Assembly: GCF_000744285.1 (NCBI RefSeq)
Contig: NZ_JQLQ01000002.1
Coordinates: 1,736,001 to 1,800,000 of the forward strand
Direction of reading: 5' to 3'
Source of the DNA: Carnobacterium pleistocenium FTR1
Lineage (GTDB): Bacteria; Bacillota; Bacilli; Lactobacillales; Carnobacteriaceae
DNA length: 64,000 bases
How positions within the stretch are numbered: the first letter of the stretch is position 1; the number at the start of each line of letters is the position of its first letter. Below, piece after piece: positions 58,213 to 64,000 of the stretch. Both the position numbers and the translations under genes were made by a program. A model generated the notes under the pieces. The model was not told where the DNA came from and made no database searches. It was given only the letters and a program-made list of their open reading frames with translations.

Positions 58213-58662
58213 ATGGCTGAAAGAGACACTCAAGACTACCTGACAAAAGGTATTTATGGGAATAAAAAAACGAATCCTGATGAAAGAAACAAGTACTTTG
58301 GTAGTCTTAGAGAACGTGTTTACTTATCTATGACTGTTGAGCAGCTTGTTTCTAATGACTATCTTGAATCTTTAAAGAAAGAAATTCAACTCCATCCAAA
58401 TCAACAACTATTGTTAAATGGACAAATTGATATGAATCTATTAAGTCCTTATATTAAATTAAGTCAAGAAAACGATTGCTCTTTTCGAATCGTATCTGAT
58501 GAAGGAGCTCAGCGCAGTCCTCTAGGTTTAATTTATGTTTCAACAAATGCAGTAAATGAAGAAGTAATTGATGCAGCAACAAAGTATCCCCAGACTTCTC
58601 CTCCAAAAGAGGAAGAGGCAGAAGAGAAAAAGGATTCCTTTTTCAAAAAATTATTTTCTTAA
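58213..58662 (+). CDS. yueI: YueI family protein (DUF1694)
   Basis: 149 aa. The conserved part is residues about 5-120 (DYLTKGIYGNKKTNPDERNKYFGSLRERVY, and QLLLNGQIDM); the C-terminal tail is acidic and ends in a basic amphipathic KKDSFFKKLFS. Function unknown. GGGGG lies before the ATG. The upstream half resembles a nucleotide- or ribosome-linked small fold, but nothing definite. Confidence 0.92.
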   Translation: MAERDTQDYLTKGIYGNKKTNPDERNKYFGSLRERVYLSMTVEQLVSNDYLESLKKEIQLHPNQQLLLNGQIDMNLLSPYIKLSQENDCSFRIVSDEGAQRSPLGLIYVSTNAVNEEVIDAATKYPQTSPPKEEEAEEKKDSFFKKLFS

Positions 58663-58719
58663 TACGCAAGTCTGAAAAAGCTAAATGATTGTTCATTTAG
58701 CTTTTTCGTTTTGCGTATT
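58661..58719. terminator. Long bidirectional hairpin, yueI / acetyltransferase
   Basis: Inner stem GAAAAAGCTAAATG/CATTTAGCTTTTTC (58673-58705) with outer AATACGCAA/TTGCGTATT pairing (58661-58669 with 58711-58719). The right half overlaps the last codons of the minus-strand gene. Confidence 0.85.
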
Positions 58720-59253
58720 ATTTTCCTGATACTCAAAGCGGTATGGTATCCATTCAAAATCAACTACCCGCTCACCACCAGTAAAAGAACTTTCACCCGT
58801 CTTTACAAACCCTATTTTTTTTAAAATGTTTTGTGACTTTTTATGATATAAATAAGTTTTAGCTCTTACTAACTTAATTTCCTCACAATCCAGCCACTTT
58901 AAAAAGGCTTGCGCTCCTTCTGTTGCATACCCATTCCCTGCATAAGCTTCTACGATTCCATAACCTAACTCTGCTTCCATAGTTAGTTCGGGGGTGCCTT
59001 GCGCACTCACTTCTCCTATGATTTTATTTTCAGATTTAAGTACAATTAGATGGGTCCATTTCTCTTTAGTTTTATTCTCTTTTACGGCTTCCAATACATA
59101 AGGTAAATAAAAGAAAAATTCTATACCAGGCCATTCTTCTGCAACACCATATCCAGACACTTCACTTAATCTATTATCACCAATAAGAGTAGCTTCAATA
59201 TATGATAACTGATAAGGTACAAGTAGTAGACGCTCTGTTTCTAATATTTTCAT
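58693..59253 (-). CDS. GNAT acetyltransferase, RimJ/RimL type
   Basis: 186 aa. N-terminal ILETERLLLVPYQLSYIEA, and the acetyl-CoA loop ELGYGIVEAYAGNGYATEGAQAFL. It may acetylate a protein N-terminus or a small molecule; the substrate is unknown. The C-terminal codons are part of a terminator stem. Confidence 0.9.
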   Translation of the reverse strand: MKILETERLLLVPYQLSYIEATLIGDNRLSEVSGYGVAEEWPGIEFFFYLPYVLEAVKENKTKEKWTHLIVLKSENKIIGEVSAQGTPELTMEAELGYGIVEAYAGNGYATEGAQAFLKWLDCEEIKLVRAKTYLYHKKSQNILKKIGFVKTGESSFTGGERVVDFEWIPYRFEYQENNTQNEKAK

Positions 59254-59392
59254 CACTATTAGCCTCTTTCCTGCTTATGTAATACCTGATGAATTGTAAC
59301 TAAAGGTGATACATTATACTTCACTAGTTTATTTTAAAATGATTACGCTTTTATAGCAACCTTGTTTTACTTTTTTTGAAAACTATATAATA

Positions 59393-59458
59393 TGAAAATT
59401 AAAATACATTTTATTTTATTGAGTCACGTGATAAAATTGCAATGTATTTTATTTTTCA
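59393..59458. repeat. Long nested inverted repeat
   Basis: TGAAAATTAAAATACATT (59393-59410) and the complement of 59441-59458 match at 17 of 18 bases. Inside the 30-nt loop TTTTAT (59414-59419) and ATAAAA (59431-59436) form a second pair. It ends 25 bp before the acetyltransferase ATG, upstream of its ribosome binding site. No T-run in a terminator position. Confidence 0.7.
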
Positions 59459-59483
59459 AAAAAAAATTAAGTGAGGTCTTTAT

Positions 59484-59978
59484 ATGAAAGTAATTGAAAC
59501 AAGAGATGCACAATTAATGGCTAAACTAGGAAACATCATGCAAGACCATCACAAGAAACTATATCCCGATTTTTTTAAACCTTACAATGAGAAGAATATC
59601 ATGCATCATTTTCAAGAAATATTTGAAAATCCAAAACAACAAATCTTTCTTTGGGTCGATGACCAAAAAGAGTCTGAACCAATTGCAGCTTACCTATGGT
59701 TGGAAGAAGAAATTGTACCTGAAACGGTATACCGCTATGGGTACACTCGATTGTACTTACACCACGTCTTGATCATGCCTACATATCAAGGCAAAGGTTT
59801 GAGTAAAGTACTTTTGAATTTTGCTGATGATTTTGCAATAAAACAGGGTATTACACAAGCGGAGCTTCATTATTGGTCTCAAAATGAAATTGCAAAAAAC
59901 CTTTATCCTCAATTAGGTTATGAGGTTTATACTGAAATAGCTTATAAGCAATTAGAAAATCATTCTCCAAATTTTTAA
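59484..59978 (+). CDS. GNAT acetyltransferase
   Basis: 164 aa. Motif A is LHHVLIMPTYQGKGLSKVLLNFA (acetyl-CoA loop QGKGL), followed by ELHYWSQNEIAKNLYPQLGYEVYTEIAY. Substrate unknown. GTGAGG before the ATG. The gene stands alone and begins just after a long inverted repeat. Confidence 0.9.
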   Translation: MKVIETRDAQLMAKLGNIMQDHHKKLYPDFFKPYNEKNIMHHFQEIFENPKQQIFLWVDDQKESEPIAAYLWLEEEIVPETVYRYGYTRLYLHHVLIMPTYQGKGLSKVLLNFADDFAIKQGITQAELHYWSQNEIAKNLYPQLGYEVYTEIAYKQLENHSPNF

Positions 59979-59982
59979 CCGT

Positions 59983-60028
59983 GAAAAAAGGAAGAAACAG
60001 GTATAAACCCTCTGTTTCTTCCTTTTGC
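59983..60028. terminator. Bidirectional terminator, acetyltransferase / mtnN
   Basis: AAAAGGAAGAAACAG and CTGTTTCTTCCTTTT arms around a loop with partial GG/CC pairing. Confidence 0.88.
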
Positions 60029-60037
60029 TTTAATAAA

Positions 60038-60730
60038 TCAAACTAAATTTTTAACTAGCTCTATTACCATTTCACCAGATTTCTTGCCTGCTTCAATAAT
60101 AAATTCATCAAAACTCATTCCTGCTTCTTCATCTGCTACATCAGACATGGCTCTTACAATAACAAAAGGCTTCTCAAACTGGTAACACACTTGAGCAATC
60201 GCTGCCCCTTCCATTTCAGAGGCTAATGCATCTGGAAAGTAATGTTTGATTCGTTGAACAATTTTTTTGTCAGCAACAAAAGAATCGCTTGTGACAATTA
60301 ACCCTTGTACTGTTTCTAAGCCTACTTTTCTAGCCGCTTCTTTAGTTTGCGCCACAAGAACACTATCCGCTTGATAACGAGCCGGCATCTGTGGAACTTG
60401 CCCAATGACATAATCAAAAATAGTTGCATCAACATCATGATAGGCTAGTTCAGTTGAAATAACGACGTCTCCTACAGCTAAACCTTCTCCAATTCCTCCA
60501 GCAGATCCTGTGTTGATAACTGCATCTACTTCATGTTTAGCTAATAATAACGTTGCAGAAATTGCTGAGTTCACCTTACCTATACCAGATTGAACTAAAA
60601 CCACTTCGGTCTGTTCAATTTTACCAGACGTAAATGAGGCATTAGCCTCTATCCACTCGTGTTTATCTCTCATACTATTTTTTAGTACTGTTACTTCCTC
60701 TTGCATGGCACCAATAATTCCAATTTTCAT
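60038..60730 (-). CDS. mtnN: MTA/SAH nucleosidase (Pfs)
   Basis: 230 aa. N-terminal MKIGIIGAMQEEVTVLK, then GIGKVNSAISATLL, NTGSAGGIGEGL, and MEGAAIAQVCYQF with the catalytic Asp in VRAMSDVADEEAG. It splits S-adenosylhomocysteine and methylthioadenosine, giving the substrate of LuxS. Last gene of nudF-small membrane protein-mtnN. Confidence 0.97.
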   Translation of the reverse strand: MKIGIIGAMQEEVTVLKNSMRDKHEWIEANASFTSGKIEQTEVVLVQSGIGKVNSAISATLLLAKHEVDAVINTGSAGGIGEGLAVGDVVISTELAYHDVDATIFDYVIGQVPQMPARYQADSVLVAQTKEAARKVGLETVQGLIVTSDSFVADKKIVQRIKHYFPDALASEMEGAAIAQVCYQFEKPFVIVRAMSDVADEEAGMSFDEFIIEAGKKSGEMVIELVKNLV

Positions 60731-60749
60731 CGTTCAATTCCTCTCTAGT

Positions 60750-61001
60750 TTAAAAAATGAAGACAATTGCTAAAACAATAATCAATAAAACCGTTACAAC
60801 CAAAATAATCTTATCTAATTTGCGACCTCTATCACGAATTTTATCATTTTCACTTTTGCGACTCTTTGTAACAAGGCCTTCTTTTTCTAATTTCTTTTGG
60901 TATTTGTGCTCTACTTGTTTGCGTTTCTTATCTCTTTCTTTTTGCGTTTTTTCATTCAATTGATTATCTTTTTTAATTTCTGCTCTAGTTTTTAGATTCA
61001 T
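60750..61001 (-). CDS. Small basic protein with C-terminal membrane helix
   Basis: 83 aa. Residues 1-62 are very rich in K, R and E and form a likely coiled coil; residues 64-83 are one hydrophobic helix (IILVVTVLLIIVLAIVFIF). There is no signal peptide, so it is probably tail-anchored with the charged part in the cytoplasm. It lies 19-20 bp from its neighbours nudF and mtnN, in one operon. A similar small gene is often found there in Lactobacillales, but I know no function. Confidence 0.82.
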   Translation of the reverse strand: MNLKTRAEIKKDNQLNEKTQKERDKKRKQVEHKYQKKLEKEGLVTKSRKSENDKIRDRGRKLDKIILVVTVLLIIVLAIVFIF

Positions 61002-61020
61002 CTAACAAAATTCATCCCTT

Positions 61021-61572
61021 CTATTTCTTTGTAACTAATTTTAATTTCCAAGCAATAAGAGCATATACTGTTTTCGCATCATAAATCAAATGTTTTTCAT
61101 AGGCTTGCCAAGCTTCATCAAAAGTTAAGTAAACTAGTTCAATAAACTCGTCTTCATCTTGAGCAAGAGGAGTTTCAACTTTCGTTAGTCCGCGAGCTGT
61201 ATAAATATAAATCAATTCATTAGCAAATCCAGGTGAAGTGTAAAAAGAAGTTTCTAATTCAAATGATTCAGCATGGAATCCTGTCTCTTCTTCAAACTCT
61301 CTTTTCCCAGTTTCTAAAGGACTCTCATCGGTCAAATCAATTTTTCCAGCAGGTATTTCTAATAATACTTGTTCAACTGCTTTGCGATATTGTTTAACAA
61401 ATATCATTTTCTCATCAGCCGTGATGCCCATAATAGCCACTGCACCAGGATGCTTAATCAATTCTCTAGTGGAGGTCTCTCCATTAGGCAATTGAACAGT
61501 ATCGACTACAAAATCAATTAAATGACCATTATAAATCGTCTTGCTGGAAAGTGTTTTTTCTTCAAAGTCCAT
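61021..61572 (-). CDS. nudF: ADP-ribose pyrophosphatase (Nudix)
   Basis: 183 aa. Nudix box GKIDLTDESPLETGKREFEEETGF region with REFEEETG as the catalytic helix. N-terminal beta-strands LIDFVVDTVQLPNGETSTRE are typical of the ADP-ribose class. GGAGG before the ATG. First gene of the mtnN operon. Confidence 0.95.
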   Translation of the reverse strand: MDFEEKTLSSKTIYNGHLIDFVVDTVQLPNGETSTRELIKHPGAVAIMGITADEKMIFVKQYRKAVEQVLLEIPAGKIDLTDESPLETGKREFEEETGFHAESFELETSFYTSPGFANELIYIYTARGLTKVETPLAQDEDEFIELVYLTFDEAWQAYEKHLIYDAKTVYALIAWKLKLVTKK

Positions 61573-61849
61573 TAAAAATTCCTCCTTAGATCATTTATAC
61601 TTTCGTCTTATCATACCTTTCATCTTCTTTTTTTTCAATTAAGTTAGTATTCTGCAACTTCTTTCACTACTAATATCTTAATTTTTTATAAAGGATTTTT
61701 CTGTTGCCTGTTTCTAGCTCCACTTCAATCGTTTTAACAAGAAATCATGCTTAGGTCTGATAGCAGTTTTATAGTCATTTATGCTAAAATAGATTTAAAG
61801 AAATAAGCTTAAAACTATCAAAAAAAATAAAATTAATGGAGTGAATTAT

Positions 61850-62554
61850 ATGAAAAAAAATATAAAAAATATAGGAGATATTTTTTACTACACTTTAATA
61901 GCTATAACAACTATTCTAATTTTCCTTGTCGTTTACTCTCTATTCAATGTTGGATTCATTTGGTCATTAATTATCAGCCTTGGCATAGGAGCATTTTTTA
62001 TTTATACGCAATCACTAGATGGAACTTCTGATTCTGCTAAAAAGCTAAACCGTTTATCTGCCGAAAAAGAAGCTTTTTATAAATCTAAAGGTATGACAAA
62101 AGAAGAGATTCAATTCTTTAGAGAAACCATGCATACTGCTAAATTAAAGTTATTGCGCTTAGAAAAGAATTTAAACGGTATTTCTAAACTTGAAGCAATT
62201 GAGAAACGAAACAATACTGTTCAGTTATCTAAGTCTCTATTCAAAGGAATTACAGCAGAGCCAAAACGATTGCATGAAGTAAATAAGTTCTTGTATGTAC
62301 ACCTTCCTTCTCTAACAGATTTAACGGATAAGTATTTAGAAATCAGTCAACATGAAGTGAAAAATAAATCTACTTTTGATATTCTTGACGAAAGTGCCTC
62401 TACAATCGATGAAATGTGCCAATTGATTGCTGAAGATTATGTTCTTTTCAAATCTGATGATTTTGAAGATATGGCCATTGAGGTAGAACTTGCAAAGAAA
62501 GCTATTGAACGCGATAATGGACATACACAATCAATTGAATCAGAAGAATTATAA
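61850..62554 (+). CDS. xpaC: XpaC-family membrane protein
   Basis: 234 aa. Two membrane helices (about 13-33 and 38-55) and a long helical cytoplasmic part. The family name comes from an old indicator-dye hydrolysis phenotype in Bacillus; the role is unclear. It lies 19 bp upstream of telA as in Bacillus (xpaC-yaaN). GGAG supports the ATG at 61850 over the GTG at 61841. Confidence 0.9.
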   Translation: MKKNIKNIGDIFYYTLIAITTILIFLVVYSLFNVGFIWSLIISLGIGAFFIYTQSLDGTSDSAKKLNRLSAEKEAFYKSKGMTKEEIQFFRETMHTAKLKLLRLEKNLNGISKLEAIEKRNNTVQLSKSLFKGITAEPKRLHEVNKFLYVHLPSLTDLTDKYLEISQHEVKNKSTFDILDESASTIDEMCQLIAEDYVLFKSDDFEDMAIEVELAKKAIERDNGHTQSIESEEL

Positions 62555-62573
62555 TCTTTAAGGAGATGGTAAG

Positions 62574-63794
62574 ATGGACAAAGAAAACGAAACACAAAAT
62601 CAACCTTCTACAGTTAAAGAGATCGACTCTGAATTAGAGAGTTTATTAGCTAATCCATTTGGAGATGTCTTAGAAAATGCTCCTGTATTACAAAAGCAAG
62701 AACAGATTGAAAAAGAAATGGTACAAACCGAACAAGTTCCCCGCTTAATTGATAGTTTAAGCAAGGAACGTCAAGAACAAGCTAAGACTTTAGCTGAACA
62801 AATAGATGTGACAAATGCTCAATCCGTTATGATGTATGGTTCAGCTGCTCAACAAAAACTTGGTGAATTTTCTCATTCAATGTTAAATCATGTACAAAAC
62901 CAAGATACCGGAGAAATTGGTGATACTCTAAATGATTTAATGTATCGTTTGAATGAAGCTAACCCAGAAGATTTAAGAGCTGAAGACAGTAATGTATTCA
63001 AAAAAATATTTGGTCGAGTAAAGAAATCAATTTATGAGATGACTGCAAAATATCAAAAAATTGGCGCTCAAATCGATAAAATTTCAGTAAAATTGGATAA
63101 GGAAAAAACTGGTTTATTGAATGACAACCTAATGTTAGAACAACTTTACAATAAGAATAAAGACTATTTTGATGCTTTAAATATTTATATTGCCGCTGGG
63201 GAATTAAAAATTGATGACCTGCTTAATAGCTTAATTCCAGAAGCCGTTAAAAAGGCTGAAACTAGTACAAACCAAATGGATGTGCAAATTGTAAATGATT
63301 TGAATCAATTCTTAGATCGTTTAGAAAAAAGAACACATGATTTGAAACTTGCACGTCAAATGACGATTCAACAAGCTCCACAAATTCGTTTGATCCAAAA
63401 TACCAATCAAGCTTTAGCAGAAAAAATCCAATCCTCTATAAATATGGCTATTCCTTTATGGAAAAATCAAATTGCGATTGCTCTCACTCTGCTCCGTCAA
63501 AAAGATGCAGTTACTGCTCAGAGACAAGTATCTGAAACAACAAATGATTTGATGAAGAAGAACTCTGAAATGTTAAAAATTTCTTCTATTGAAACAGCAA
63601 AAGAAAACGAGCGAGGCATTATTGATATTGAAACCTTGCAACAAACACAAAATGATTTGGTTGAAACATTACAAGAAACATTGCAGATCCAACAAGATGG
63701 ACGGATCAAACGGAAAGAAGCTGAACGAGAATTATCAGTCATGGAAACTTCTTTACGAGATAAATTATTAGAACTTACAACAGACAAACAGTAA
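62574..63794 (+). CDS. telA: TelA/YaaN family protein (toxic anion resistance)
   Basis: 406 aa, mostly alpha-helical. Core blocks are [45 protein letters not shown]-like helix pair, and [34 protein letters not shown]. Linked by name to tellurite resistance; in lactic bacteria also to resistance to membrane-active peptides. Cytoplasmic. It is a pair with xpaC. Confidence 0.93.
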   Translation: MDKENETQNQPSTVKEIDSELESLLANPFGDVLENAPVLQKQEQIEKEMVQTEQVPRLIDSLSKERQEQAKTLAEQIDVTNAQSVMMYGSAAQQKLGEFSHSMLNHVQNQDTGEIGDTLNDLMYRLNEANPEDLRAEDSNVFKKIFGRVKKSIYEMTAKYQKIGAQIDKISVKLDKEKTGLLNDNLMLEQLYNKNKDYFDALNIYIAAGELKIDDLLNSLIPEAVKKAETSTNQMDVQIVNDLNQFLDRLEKRTHDLKLARQMTIQQAPQIRLIQNTNQALAEKIQSSINMAIPLWKNQIAIALTLLRQKDAVTAQRQVSETTNDLMKKNSEMLKISSIETAKENERGIIDIETLQQTQNDLVETLQETLQIQQDGRIKRKEAERELSVMETSLRDKLLELTTDKQ

Positions 63795-63797
63795 AAA

Positions 63798-63852
63798 CTA
63801 TATCTAGACGATAAAATGATACTTTCTATTTTATTATCTAGATATTTTTTTA
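63798..63852 (+). terminator. Terminator after telA
   Basis: TATATCTAGA-CGATAAAAT and ATTTTATT-TCTAGATAT arms, then seven T. Confidence 0.85.
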
Positions 63853-64000
63853 TTATTTTTGACTCTAGGTCAAATGGTGTGGGTCCTTCAAGAATAAATT
63901 TCTTCTGGAATGTTCAAGTTTGCTTATAGAAAGCCACAGAACCAACAAAAGTCAATTTAGATTTTCAACTGTCTACAAGTAATACCTCTTCCTTCAGAAA
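63853..64000. other. Window end, no gene seen
   Basis: 148 bp without a usable frame. GACTCTAGGTCAAATGGTG at about 63860-63878 recalls the terminal repeat of ISL3-type insertion sequences, but the other end is outside the window. Confidence 0.25.

Overview
The window is about 64 kb of ordinary chromosome from a low-GC Gram-positive bacterium of the order Lactobacillales. Supporting signs are the fused glutathione synthetase gshAB, the liaFSR set, ireB, ezrA, T-box leaders, a Rex repressor, L27 with a processed N-terminal extension plus the Prp protease, and strong AGGAGG-type ribosome binding sites. Protein sequences and gene order look most like Carnobacterium or a close relative. That genus call is an inference from memory of the families, not from a search.

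Layout. 1-1164 is the 3' part of RNase J (rnjA); an IS3-family element (1191-2719) has landed inside its terminator. 2750-9538 (minus): an IscA-like protein, an RCK potassium-channel regulator, the liaF-liaS-liaR cell-envelope stress system, greA, udk, mltG and a His-rich DUF1292 protein. 9604-13442: ruvX, ireB and T-box-controlled alaS. 13443-21870: YitT protein, lipid kinase (plus strand), then recD2, a TPR protein, mnmA, a DUF1831 protein and a cysteine desulfurase. 21968-25961: gshAB, a MazG-like nucleotide pyrophosphatase and an unknown coiled-coil membrane protein. 26194-28779 (plus): rarA, 6S RNA, a small membrane protein and a Usp protein. 28837-32478: ackA, a YtxK methyltransferase, rpmA-prp-rplU with an L21 leader. 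32478-35097: an amino-acid ABC transporter behind a T-box, carrying a vestige of a second binding protein. 35098-39158: mreB-mreC-mreD-minC-minD for cell shape and septum placement.

39449-41190 holds four nearly identical cold-shock protein genes in tandem, each with its own promoter, about 105-nt leader and terminator. 41207-46750: radC, a HAD hydrolase, folC and T-box-controlled valS. 47113-54564: tpx, rex with a perfect Rex operator, an amidohydrolase, thiI with its cysteine desulfurase, and ezrA. From 54790 onward the strand alternates: msrC, rpsD with a leader, a short unannotated 56-aa gene, luxS, yktB, yueI, two GNAT acetyltransferases, the nudF/small membrane protein/mtnN operon, and xpaC-telA.

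How genes work together. There are two sulfur-relay sets (cysteine desulfurase with MnmA, cysteine desulfurase with ThiI) for tRNA thiolation. mtnN and luxS cover recycling of S-adenosylhomocysteine. gshAB, tpx, msrC and rex form a redox group. liaFSR, mltG, ireB, mreBCD, minCD and ezrA form an envelope and division group. Translation genes (alaS, valS, rpmA, rplU, rpsD) carry RNA leaders. I saw no prophage, CRISPR array, tRNA, rRNA or obvious defence locus. The most unusual parts are the cold-shock array, the IS inside the rnjA terminator, the T-box transporter with a decayed binding-protein gene, the alternating-His DUF1292 protein and a few unexplained small genes and inverted repeats. I did not find a convincing new multi-gene system.
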